NCBI RefSeq assembly: GCF_030687835.1
Contig: NZ_CP117449.1
Coordinates: 4,712,001-4,776,000, forward strand
Origin: Pseudomonas hefeiensis
GTDB lineage: Bacteria > Pseudomonadota > Gammaproteobacteria > Pseudomonadales > Pseudomonadaceae
Reading direction: 5' to 3'
DNA length: 64,000 bases
A program made the position numbers and the translations under genes. Below the pieces are notes generated by a model, which saw nothing but the letters and a program-made list of their open reading frames with translations, searched no databases and had not been told where the DNA came from. Position 1 is the first letter of the stretch. The number at the start of each line of letters is the position of its first letter. Shown here one piece after another: positions 32,859 through 42,472 of this stretch.

Positions 32859-33725
32859 ATGTCGCGCTGGTTCACTCGCATCGCCCTGCTCATGGCCCTG
32901 CTGCTCACCGTCACCGCCTGCAGCCGCGTGGGCCTGGCTTACCGCAACCTCGACCTGATCATCCCCTGGACGCTCAACGACTATCTGGACATCAATGGCG
33001 AGCAAAAGGACTGGTTCAACGACCGTCTCAATGAACACTTGAACTGGCATTGCACCACACAACTGCCCGGCTACCTTGACTGGCTGGACCGCTTGAAGAA
33101 CATGGTGCAAACCCACCAAGTGACCGACCAGGCCCTGCAACAGCGTACACGGGAGGCCAAGGCCGCCATCGCCGAAACCGCCCGGGAAATCACCCCATCG
33201 GCCATCGAGTTATTGCAGGGTTTGAACGACGATCAGGTCGCGGACATGGACGCCGCATTCGTCAAAGACCAACGCAAACGTCAGCAGCAATACCTCAAGC
33301 CGACGTTGCAACAGCAGATCCAGGAGCGCAGCGAACGCATGGAAAAACGCCTGAACGACTGGCTCGGCCCGCTCAGCGAAGCCCAGCGCCAACGCGTGCA
33401 GGCCTGGTCCCGCGCCTTGGGCGATCAAAACCAGCAATGGATCGCCAACCGCGCCCACTGGCAGAACCAGTTCAGCGAAGCCGTGGCCCAGCGCCACCGC
33501 CCCGATTTCCCCAAGCGCATCGAGCAACTGCTGGTCAACCGCGAAAGCCTATGGACCCCCGCCTACCGCCAGGCCTTCGACAAAACCGAAGCCCAGGCCC
33601 GCAGCCTGCTGGTAGACGTGATGGCCGACAGCACCCCGACGCAGCGCGAACACTTGCTGAGGAAGATCGACCGGGTGAAAAAGGATTTCAGCGACTTGAA
33701 GTGCCTGAAAGCAGCCCGTTCATAA
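32859..33725 (+). CDS. DUF6279-like lipoprotein
   Basis: A 288-residue predicted lipoprotein. ATG 32859 follows AAGGA at six bases. The signal peptide ends in a lipobox (LLLTVTAC), after which SRVGLAYRNLDLIIPWTLNDYLDINGEQK is the conserved start of this proteobacterial family (DUF6279). The rest is highly helical and charged, rich in Gln, Glu and Arg, and probably periplasmic. Function unknown. The residue after the acylated Cys is Ser, so outer-membrane sorting is likely. A REPIN follows. Confidence 0.85.
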   Translation: MSRWFTRIALLMALLLTVTACSRVGLAYRNLDLIIPWTLNDYLDINGEQKDWFNDRLNEHLNWHCTTQLPGYLDWLDRLKNMVQTHQVTDQALQQRTREAKAAIAETAREITPSAIELLQGLNDDQVADMDAAFVKDQRKRQQQYLKPTLQQQIQERSERMEKRLNDWLGPLSEAQRQRVQAWSRALGDQNQQWIANRAHWQNQFSEAVAQRHRPDFPKRIEQLLVNRESLWTPAYRQAFDKTEAQARSLLVDVMADSTPTQREHLLRKIDRVKKDFSDLKCLKAARS

Positions 33726-33741
33726 AACCACTGAGATCCAA

Positions 33742-33831
33742 TGTGGGAGCGAGCCTGCTCGCGATAGCAATGTCTCAGTCAACGTAATTGTTAACTGACA
33801 CACCGCTATCGCGAGCAAGCCCGCTCCCACA
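33742..33831. repeat. REPIN, GTGGGAGCGAGCCTGCTCGCGA class
   Basis: TGTGGGAGCGAGCCTGCTCGCGATAGC and the inverse CGCTATCGCGAGCAAGCCCGCTCCCACA around about 35 bases, between convergent genes. Confidence 0.9.
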
Positions 33832-33847
33832 ATATCTGCGCCCGGCT

Positions 33848-34240
33848 CTAGGCAATCTGCGCCTTCGAAGCCACCTCATCAAACGTAAACTCATCCAGCG
33901 CATCGTCCTGCTCATCCAGCACCTGTCGCGGATGATCATTGCCCGGGATGCTACTGTCGATCAGGCTCAGCAACCGCGAGCCGCGCACCGTCAGCACAAA
34001 GTTCTCGCCGTTACCGCCGTCTTCCTCCGGCCGAGGCTCAATATAGCCACGCTCCAGCAGCAACTTTTCGTACTCCCCGGCGACCGTTTTCAGATGATCG
34101 AGGTTCTCGATCTCCTCGCCTGCGGCCGCTTTCTGCGCTGCGTACTGCTCCGCATAAGGCCGAGGGGTAAAGCTGTGGCCCGCGCCGTTCTGCACTTCGT
34201 GCAACAACCGTTCGATCAAGTCCCAGTTATAAGTCGTCAT
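33848..34240 (-). CDS. DUF2513-like protein
   Basis: A 130-residue soluble, acidic protein. The opening MTTYNWDLIERLLHEVQNG resembles the DUF2513 start (WDLIRKILxxIE); a coil-rich middle leads to VLTVRGSRLLSLIDSS, a typical winged-helix-like segment (LTxxGxxxL). DUF2513 proteins are annotated as phage-linked or regulatory, but without experimental support. The C-terminal 25 residues are acidic and probably disordered. It stands alone between a REPIN and the DUF899 gene. Confidence 0.6.
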   Translation of the reverse strand: MTTYNWDLIERLLHEVQNGAGHSFTPRPYAEQYAAQKAAAGEEIENLDHLKTVAGEYEKLLLERGYIEPRPEEDGGNGENFVLTVRGSRLLSLIDSSIPGNDHPRQVLDEQDDALDEFTFDEVASKAQIA

Positions 34241-34426
34241 CCTGGTCCATCCTCCAAAGAGTGAGATGCCTACTTAACGTGTGACCCAGGCGCTGCGCCG
34301 CCGTTCAGCCGGGCTTACAGGTGGGCGATTTCAGAAGCCGACCAACGGCCTGTCGAATTCATCCAGGGCCAGACGACCACTTACAGAAAGCCGACTCAGC
34401 GGCTCTGCCACGCAGGAGAACTCACC

Positions 34427-35158
34427 ATGAACGTAGAAAATCATGCCGTCGTCTCGCGGGAAGAATGGCTCACCGCCCGTCGCCAGCACCTGATCCACGA
34501 AAAAGCCTTCACCCGCGAACGCGACAAACTCAGCGCCGAACGCCGCGCCCTGCCCTGGGTAAAAATCGACAAACCATACCGCTTCCAGGACCCCCACGGC
34601 GAACTGAGCCTGGCCGACCTGTTCGGCGGCCGCAGCCAACTGATCATCTACCACTTCATGTTCGGCCCCGGCTGGACAGAAGGCTGCCAGGGCTGTTCGT
34701 TCCTGTCCGACCACATCGACGGCGCCAACCAACACCTGGCCCACCACGACGTCGCCGTGGTGGCCGTCTCCCGCGCACCGTTCGCCGAGTTCCAGCCGTT
34801 CAAACGTCGCATGGGCTGGGCCTTCGACTGGGTCTCGTCAGAAGGCTGCGACTTCAACTACGACTTCGGCGTCAGCTTCAAAACCGAGGACACCACCGCC
34901 GGAAAAGCCACCTACAACTACGAAAAAACCGACACCACCGAAGGCGAACTCCCCGGCCTGAGCGTCTTCTATCGCAACGAAGCCGGCGACATCTTCCACA
35001 CCTACTCCACCTATGCCCGCGGCCTGGACATCCTGGTCGGCACCTACAACTACCTCGATCTCACGCCCAAGGGCCGCAACGAAGACGAAATCATGGATTG
35101 GGTGCGGCATCATGACAAATACGATGAGGGCAAACCCCATAGCTGCTGCCATGGCTGA
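34427..35158 (+). CDS. DUF899 thioredoxin-fold protein
   Basis: A 243-residue protein of the DUF899 family, distant thioredoxin-like folds. The ATG follows CAGGAGAACTCACC. Family segments: VSREEWLTARRQHLIHEKAFTRERDKLSAERRALPWV, SQLIIYHFMFGPGWTEGCQGCSFLSDHIDG, with the CQGC pair at the thioredoxin active-site position, then RRMGWAFDWVSSEGCDFNYDFGV and GLDILVGTYNYLDLTPKGRNE. A redox role is plausible because of CxxC but is untested for the family. It ends in HSCCHG. Confidence 0.9.
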   Translation: MNVENHAVVSREEWLTARRQHLIHEKAFTRERDKLSAERRALPWVKIDKPYRFQDPHGELSLADLFGGRSQLIIYHFMFGPGWTEGCQGCSFLSDHIDGANQHLAHHDVAVVAVSRAPFAEFQPFKRRMGWAFDWVSSEGCDFNYDFGVSFKTEDTTAGKATYNYEKTDTTEGELPGLSVFYRNEAGDIFHTYSTYARGLDILVGTYNYLDLTPKGRNEDEIMDWVRHHDKYDEGKPHSCCHG

Positions 35159-35200
35159 TGAATAAGCTGGCTCACCCAACCCAACTCGAGCACCGCTCCC

Positions 35201-35363
35201 GTGGCGAGGGAGCTTGCTCCCGCTGGGGTGCGAAGCAGTTGCGTAGGAGCTGTCGAGTGCAACGAGGCTGCGATCTCTTCCCAGACGCTTGAGTCCCAAG
35301 CGAAAGATCAAAAGATCGCAGGCTTCGCCAGCTCCTACAGAGCTCAGCGGGAGCAAGCTCTCA
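35201..35363. repeat. Nested REP structure: two REP classes in one cruciform
   Basis: The outer arms are the GTGGCGAGGGAGCTTGCTCCCGCTGGG class (35201-35228) and a decayed inverse (AGCTCAGCGGGAGCAAGCTCTC). Inside lies a complete inverted pair of a different class, GTAGGAGCTG..GCTGCGATCT with AGATCGCAGG..CAGCTCCTAC (35243-35338). Confidence 0.85.
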
Positions 35364-35458
35364 TGGAATAAACTACAACCTGCTGATTTTTAAAAATAAA
35401 ATTTTCTGCCAAACACAATTCGGCAATGTGATTTTAGTTAGGCGAGTGCGCCTCCCTT

Positions 35459-35590
35459 TGTGGCGAGGGGATTTATCCCCGCTGGGTTGCGCAGCAGCCC
35501 CGAAACCAGGCAACTCGGTGTGCCAGGAAGATTGAGTTAGCTGCTTTAGGGCCGCTGCGCAGCCCAACGGGGATAAATCCCCTCGCCACA
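35459..35590. repeat. REPIN, GTGGCGAGGGGATTTATCCCC class
   Basis: TGTGGCGAGGGGATTTATCCCCGCTGGG and its inverse around about 60 bases. Together with the nested element it fills most of the 617-base gap 35159-35775. Confidence 0.9.
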
Positions 35591-35775
35591 GGGCCTGGCT
35601 CACTGCGCGACAGCGCAGCGTCGAAGACTCGGCGGCCACTCCCTCGCCACAAAGGCAGAGCCAATTCAGGTTTGGATTTCAATAAGAACCGGATTCAAGG
35701 TCCAGTTCTTTGTCGAAAGGGCTATCGCGCCAGCCTCAGAAAGCAGGGCTATCTCGCTTCGCCGATGTTTGGCGG

Positions 35776-38283
35776 CTACTTGCCCGCCGCCTCAACGGCT
35801 GCCGCATTCTGAGGACCGAAAGAGTATTTCAGGGCCCGTGCCTTCGAGGTCCGCGGATCAGGTAAGCCTACGGTCTCTGGGCCCGCAAAGCCGGTGACAC
35901 CTTTGCTGAACGTGGGATTGATCGCATCGAACAGGAAGCTGAAACCTTGTTTCAGCGAGCTCTGGGCGATGCCGTGACACCCCATGCAGCCGCCCATGGT
36001 CAGGCTTTGAGTGCTGTGAGCATAATCCGGCACATTGATGTTCAGTTGGTTGCGTGCATTGGTCAGGGTGTTGTTCTCTCGAATCGGGAATACGTTGCTC
36101 CCACGAAACAGCTGGATCCCCGGCTGGCTGCTTTCGACCATGATGTTGGCCAGGTAGTAATCCGGGTCAGTTTGGGTGCTCGACGGGATGGCCTGCACGC
36201 CCTTGAGCCGATAGTGCTTCCAGACCGAATTGTTGAATTCGCTGCTGCCGTCCATGAGCTGCTTGACCTGATTGTTCACCGCTGCGACTTCGGAATGAAT
36301 GGTTAAGGGTTGCACGACCGAGATCGGCCCGGCCTGGCCTTCGGGGATCCCATTACTGCCTGAGTAGACGGGTAAATTGGGGTTAGAGCTTACGACTTTG
36401 CCCTCCGGCGGCAGGGAAACCGTATAGGTTTTGTTGCCGTCAGAGAAGGTGGCGCTCGGCGGCGTGGCTGAATCGAGGCCGGGGTAATCGATCTTGTTGT
36501 AGTTGGCGATGTAGTAGAGTCCGGTCGGCGACTTACCGTCGGGCAACGTCAGGGCATCTTCGTGCTCGAACGTGGCGAAGATGAGGGTCGGGTAGTTGGG
36601 CGTCTTATGGATGATATGCAAGGCGACCAGTGCGTAGTCTTCGTTCTGCGCCTCCGGGTCAGTGTCGGTGCCCGTATAGGTCACCACCGTCGCCGTATGG
36701 TAGCGCGCACGATCCGGTACCGGGATGTCGGCCAGTTTGCGCCATGCAGCCTTGACCTCCACCGCACCGTCGGGCAGCACAATATGATCCGGATAACTGG
36801 TCAGGCCTTGCGCATACTTGTAAACGACGGGGTTGGCCTTGGCCTCGAACAGGATCTGGCTGTCGTTTGAAGGGGCGTAGTCTCCCCGTGCATCTGTTGT
36901 CTTCGCCACATTGGGAGGCTTAACCGGGAAGAAAATAGCGTTTTGCCCTATTTGGGTCGCCTCATCCAGATTGTTATAAAGGGTGAAGTCAGTGCCTGCC
37001 GCCATCCGTATCTTGTTCTTGAGGAACTGGGTATAGGTGTATAGCGGATCAGAACCAAACGAACGCGTAGGACCGCCAACGTTATTGAACCCTACCGCCG
37101 GAAACAACTCGCTGCGGTGGGCGAAGGTTTGCCACAACAACGGGCTGGAAGATTTTGGCACCCTGCCCGAATCGGCGAAGCTGCTGTCGGGATTGCCGAC
37201 GCCGCGGTTAGCGGGCAATGGCGCCTTGGCCGTATTGTTCAGTGCAAAAAAGCTACGCCAGGCGAAGGTGGCATAGTCGGTATGACTGAGGCCCGTCGCT
37301 AGATCGGCTGGCAGCTGCGGGTTGTCCGCCATTAGATCGTTTGTGGTAATGACATAGGAAACGCCCAATCCCGATGGGCCGGTCAAACTGTCAGAGAAAA
37401 GCCTGGAATAATAGGGACTCCAGTTAACCCCATCGTTTGAACCAAAAGTGGTAGGGCCACTGCTGATAAAAATGCGGTTACCGGTGATGGTTGCACGGTT
37501 CAGGAAAATCTCGCTTTTTGCTATGCCCGACAGTCTTTGTTCATCTCCCCAGTGACCGCCCCGGTCGTAACTGCGCACGGCAAAATTACTAAGATCATAA
37601 GAGTAATAGACCAACAGCTCACCGTTATAGACCACGGGCACCAGACTCAGCACTCTGAGAGCATTTGCACTGAATCCAGGATTCTCCTTACTCCACAGCA
37701 AGCCATCGTCCGAGGTCACATAGTTAATCGTGTGATCGTCCTCCTCGCTGTACAGGACAAATAATTTTCCGTTGTACACCACAGGACTGTTAGTAGCGGC
37801 GTCGCTGGAAACCGCGATAGGATTAACATTGGACCAGGTTATGCCGTCCTCGGAGCTGATGCTATTTATATGATTCTCGTCGGTAAAGGTCAGTACCAGC
37901 TTTTGCTGAAACACGGTCACCGAGACATTACCCACGATGTCAGATACCGGAATGGGCTGTGGGGGGGACCAATTACTGCCCTGCGCCGAAGTGGAAAAAT
38001 AGATAGCGGAATCACTATCGTTGGCCCAAAACATATAAACCTTGCCCTTGAACGATTGCACCGCGGGTGTAGCCAACCCTATCGAGGTAAATGGCACCAT
38101 GCCCGACGAAGAAGGTAAGGCGTTTACGGCATCAGGACTGTCAAACACATCAACTACGATCCCCTCATCGGGTCGCGACGTGGCGATGATCACACTTTCC
38201 GAATAAGCCGATGAGACCGCGAATAAACCACACAGGCACAACATCAGTCGACTGAGTATCGATCTAAGGTTCATGAGTTTCAT
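35776..38283 (-). CDS. Secreted sialidase-like beta-propeller protein with one CxxCH heme motif
   Basis: An 835-residue exported protein with a Sec signal (SRLMLCLCGLFAVSSAYSE). Residues about 30-310 carry repeated blade motifs with Asp-box-like turns (SSEDGITWSNVNP, TSDDGLLWSKENP, SNDGVNWSPYYS), a sialidase/BNR-type beta-propeller. No catalytic Arg triad is evident. The second half (about 330-835) has the layout of a large heme-binding domain of bacterial secreted proteins: WRSFFALN, WQTFAHRSELFP, VEVKAAWRKL, PTLIFATFEHEDAL. It ends with GGCMGCHG (C766xxCH770), a single c-type heme site. Binding of c-type heme requires periplasmic maturation. The gene stands alone and is less GC-rich than its neighbours. 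I know no characterised member with this pairing; function is unknown. Confidence 0.75.
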   Translation of the reverse strand: MKLMNLRSILSRLMLCLCGLFAVSSAYSESVIIATSRPDEGIVVDVFDSPDAVNALPSSSGMVPFTSIGLATPAVQSFKGKVYMFWANDSDSAIYFSTSAQGSNWSPPQPIPVSDIVGNVSVTVFQQKLVLTFTDENHINSISSEDGITWSNVNPIAVSSDAATNSPVVYNGKLFVLYSEEDDHTINYVTSDDGLLWSKENPGFSANALRVLSLVPVVYNGELLVYYSYDLSNFAVRSYDRGGHWGDEQRLSGIAKSEIFLNRATITGNRIFISSGPTTFGSNDGVNWSPYYSRLFSDSLTGPSGLGVSYVITTNDLMADNPQLPADLATGLSHTDYATFAWRSFFALNNTAKAPLPANRGVGNPDSSFADSGRVPKSSSPLLWQTFAHRSELFPAVGFNNVGGPTRSFGSDPLYTYTQFLKNKIRMAAGTDFTLYNNLDEATQIGQNAIFFPVKPPNVAKTTDARGDYAPSNDSQILFEAKANPVVYKYAQGLTSYPDHIVLPDGAVEVKAAWRKLADIPVPDRARYHTATVVTYTGTDTDPEAQNEDYALVALHIIHKTPNYPTLIFATFEHEDALTLPDGKSPTGLYYIANYNKIDYPGLDSATPPSATFSDGNKTYTVSLPPEGKVVSSNPNLPVYSGSNGIPEGQAGPISVVQPLTIHSEVAAVNNQVKQLMDGSSEFNNSVWKHYRLKGVQAIPSSTQTDPDYYLANIMVESSQPGIQLFRGSNVFPIRENNTLTNARNQLNINVPDYAHSTQSLTMGGCMGCHGIAQSSLKQGFSFLFDAINPTFSKGVTGFAGPETVGLPDPRTSKARALKYSFGPQNAAAVEAAGK

Positions 38284-38562
38284 TCCTTTGAATTGTTGAC
38301 TATGACAGGCCGCGGGTACGTCCTGACAGCACTTACATCCTGTGTTAAGGAGCGACCCTGCGTTGCCGGCACCGGGCTACCCTCGCATTCTCCATGGTAG
38401 ACGAGTGTTTAATATCGGCTAGGGAAATCCTGAAAAAGACCTCCACTCATGGTTGCGCCTGCGCAGCAAGGGAATGCCAGCCAAGCGCCAGGCTAATGAA
38501 CTTTCCACCCGGCACCGGCCTCAACCCATTACCTGCCCAACAAGAAATACGAGGCCCCTGCC
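38284..38562. other. Intergenic region between the propeller gene and the disrupted small gene
   Basis: The 279 bases contain the promoters of both divergent genes. No repeat or clear box is seen. Confidence 0.5.
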
Positions 38563-38829
38563 ATGAAAACCCTCCTCAAACTCACCCTCGCCGCCACCCT
38601 CACCTGCGCCCTGCCCGCCTGGGCCACTTGCACGCCCGAGCAAGCCACCGCCAAGCGTGAACAATTGGCCAAGGAAGTGACCAGGCTCACCGAACAGGAC
38701 CCGGACAAGGCCAAGGAAATGAATAAAGAGCTACAGACCATGGACCTGGAGACCGCCAGCAAAGATGTGCCGGATAAGTGCCAGTTGATTGATGAGCGTC
38801 TGGAAGTGTCAACACCGGTTGAAAACTGA
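38563..38829 (+). CDS. Small periplasmic protein, 3' end replaced by an IS21 insertion
   Basis: An 88-residue exported protein with a signal peptide (MKTLLKLTLAATLTCALPAWA) and a helical, charged mature part with two cysteines (ATCTPEQ and DKCQLIDERLE). The IS21-family element at 38807-40771 cuts the gene after DERLE. The last codons now come from the element's left end (VSTPVEN). Removing the element and one TGGAAG copy restores an in-frame ending, ELKKAEKKAD then TGA at 40807-40809. The ancestral protein was therefore a few residues longer with a Lys/Glu helix. Function unknown; the truncated product may still fold. Confidence 0.8.
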   Translation: MKTLLKLTLAATLTCALPAWATCTPEQATAKREQLAKEVTRLTEQDPDKAKEMNKELQTMDLETASKDVPDKCQLIDERLEVSTPVEN

Positions 38830-38880
38830 CCCACCCTACCGAAGTAAAACTGACCCACCCCGGCGGTATTTAAAGTCTGT

Positions 38881-40688
<1,808 letters not shown>

Positions 40689-40833
40689 GGGCAGCTCGCA
40701 AAAGCTGCATTTTGCCCAAGTGGGTCAGTTTTCAACCGGTAGGGTGGGTCAGTTTTGCATCGGTACTGACATGGAAGAACTGAAGAAGGCAGAAAAGAAA
40801 GCCGATTGACGGCTAAAAGCGCGCACAACCCGC

Positions 40834-40869
40834 CTCTGTGGCGAGGGGATTTATCCCCTCGCCACAGAG
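40834..40869. repeat. Collapsed REP palindrome
   Basis: CTCTGTGGCGAGGGGAT and ATCCCCTCGCCACAGAG are perfectly inverted with two central bases, a REPIN whose loop is lost. It lies 25 bases after the original stop of the IS-disrupted gene and could fold as its 3' hairpin. Confidence 0.85.
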
Positions 40870-40922
40870 TTTTGTGCTGAATTCAAGTTGAACGACATAC
40901 AGAAGCGGACCACGTTTACATT

Positions 40923-41774
40923 TCATTTGCGCAGCAGTTTTGATACCCACCCCCGCTTGGGCTCAGGTCGTATTAGGTGAGAGCCAGATCCGTTGGGACG
41001 CAAAAGATCACCAGGATAGTTTTCATGCCCCAGACATAGACTGTCATCTAGATCAAATGCTTTGACCGCAGCAACTCCCTCGATGCACCATCGACCGAAG
41101 TAGCTACCCTTTTCCAATGGGTGCTTTTCAGGATCACCGTACTGATACCACCATGGTTGCTCTTGGCCGCGTCGGTTGAGTTCCGGGTACCAATAATTGA
41201 CAAACGCTCGCAACCGTATCGCCTGCTGTTCCTTGGGTGCATCGATGGCCTTAAGCAATCGGTTATAAGGTTTGTCATGCAGCAGGACGCTTCCAATGAC
41301 ACGTGAAGGCTGACGACTGACAATCACCCGATCCAGCAAAATATCTTTACCTTCCTCACCCACGAGAGCTAACAGCCGTCGCCACTGATCGTCAGGAATA
41401 TCTAATACGAGCGCTAGTCCAACCAGCCAAAAACACCAAATATAATGATTTAGACTGGAAAGTTCGAATATCCAGTCGCGGCAGGTCTCTAAATGATATT
41501 CAGCACACACTTCATCAGCCAAACGGTTAGACAACTCCCACACATCCAGAATATCGGGGAACAATTTCTTCAAATCAGAAACAGGATCACCTTGGGAATA
41601 TCGCCGGAGCACCAGACGCAAGATATCTCTGGACACATCCCATACAAACTGGGGTCGATACACCGGGTTCCCTGAAGGGGTATTAATCTGTGCACGATCC
41701 TTGACGATATTATTCTCGCTGTGTTTTATCCATTTACTCCAAAATTCTTTATCCCCCCTAGAATCGCGAATCAT
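40923..41774 (-). CDS. PoNi-type (DUF1910/DUF1911) immunity protein
   Basis: A 283-residue cytosolic protein with the two-part DUF1910-DUF1911 layout of PoNi, the immunity partner of PoNe DNase toxins delivered by type VI or other secretion systems. The opening MIRDSRGDKEFWSKWIKHSENNI and YSQGDPVSDLKKLFPDILDVWELS are DUF1910-like. The later AIRLRAFVNYWYPELNRRG and YFGRWCIEGVAAVKAFDLDDS with YPGDLLRP are the DUF1911 end. The ATG overlaps the stop of the upstream toxin remnant by four bases and has GGAG at seven. Composition is AT-rich relative to the window. The toxin is degraded, so this is an orphan that may protect against related strains. Confidence 0.85.
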   Translation of the reverse strand: MIRDSRGDKEFWSKWIKHSENNIVKDRAQINTPSGNPVYRPQFVWDVSRDILRLVLRRYSQGDPVSDLKKLFPDILDVWELSNRLADEVCAEYHLETCRDWIFELSSLNHYIWCFWLVGLALVLDIPDDQWRRLLALVGEEGKDILLDRVIVSRQPSRVIGSVLLHDKPYNRLLKAIDAPKEQQAIRLRAFVNYWYPELNRRGQEQPWWYQYGDPEKHPLEKGSYFGRWCIEGVAAVKAFDLDDSLCLGHENYPGDLLRPNGSGSHLIRPEPKRGWVSKLLRK

Positions 41775-42075
41775 GGATGAGCTCCTGGAATATTTGTTTT
41801 AAACGCTAGTATTTTGGATGTATCAATGGGCTTTGGCTTACCCAAAGCGTCGAGCCCTTGAATCTCAATAAAACCATTTGCCCCCGTCCTCACCACCCAC
41901 GTTTCAGTGCGTCCAGCATCAATGGCACGCCTGATATCAGGTGCATTTTGCTCGCCCACTGTCTTCTCTAACCGCCCGGAGCCTAACGTCCAACTGGTAC
42001 GTCGGTCCGATTGACTCCGTACAAATCGTCAATCCCCGTCTCACCCGCCCTTGTATTCTCGCCGGTTTCAATTAT
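41771..42075 (-). pseudogene. Remnant of a PoNe-type polymorphic toxin C-terminus
   Basis: Two out-of-register pieces of one toxin. Frame A (42075-41983) reads IETGENTRAGETGIDDLYGV then NRTDVPVGR before a stop; RAGETGIDDLYGVNR is the N-side of the PoNe nuclease core. Frame B (about 42028-41771) reads LEKTVGEQNAPDIRRAIDAG, then RTETWVVRTGANGFIEIQGL and DALGKPKPIDTSKI to the stop overlapping PoNi; this is the family's C-terminal end. The stretch that should carry the catalytic E-x-K strand between them is missing. No upstream delivery module (Rhs, LXG, PAAR) is present. A GTG at 41959 opens frame B for 62 codons, but that product would be inert. Confidence 0.7.
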
Positions 42076-42078
42076 TCA

Positions 42079-42422
42079 TATCGAGGGCAAAAGACTGTCA
42101 GCACTTGAATTCTATAAATAAGCCCGGAGATACCTTGGTCTGTCGACAGCTGTGGCGAAACTGAATTGAAATCAATCCGCAAGATATCAACATGCCATTA
42201 TCTGCATGAAAGTCTATGAACGGAAGTTTTGAAGATCAACGACGTATAGGTGAAGTATTTATTACAATTACAATTCAAACTATAAACGACGAAAATAATG
42301 CAGCAGCCTCTATTGAGATACCTCGCAACGTGAGCGGCTGTCAGAAAGATGAGCAAACCGGAAATAAAACTGACACGGCAAAAAGCCAATAAAGAATAGC
42401 TAGGGCACCCAATACCACCCAT
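42079..42422. other. AT-rich intergenic region upstream of the toxin remnant
   Basis: The 340 bases are markedly AT-rich and contain no supportable gene. The 74-codon minus frame at 42198-42422 lacks a ribosome site and family features. It may be decayed sequence of the former toxin locus. Confidence 0.5.
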
Positions 42423-42453
42423 AAAAAAACCGGACCCAAGGTCCGGTTTTTTT
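42423..42453. terminator. Bidirectional rho-independent terminator
   Basis: CCGGACC-CAA-GGTCCGG is a perfect seven-base stem, flanked by seven As on the left and seven Ts on the right. It ends the minus-strand helicase gene (stop at 42473) and can act in both directions. Confidence 0.93.
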
Positions 42454-42472
42454 ATGCAGCACTACCGCCGTT

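Noticed and set aside
41771..41959. A free-standing 62-codon gene upstream of the PoNi gene
   Set aside because: It is the displaced C-terminal end of the PoNe toxin, out of frame with its remaining N-side, so it is reported as a pseudogene.
42198..42422. A 74-codon minus-strand gene with hydrophobic segments
   Set aside because: AT-rich region, Cys-rich odd composition, no ribosome site, immediately beside the bidirectional terminator.
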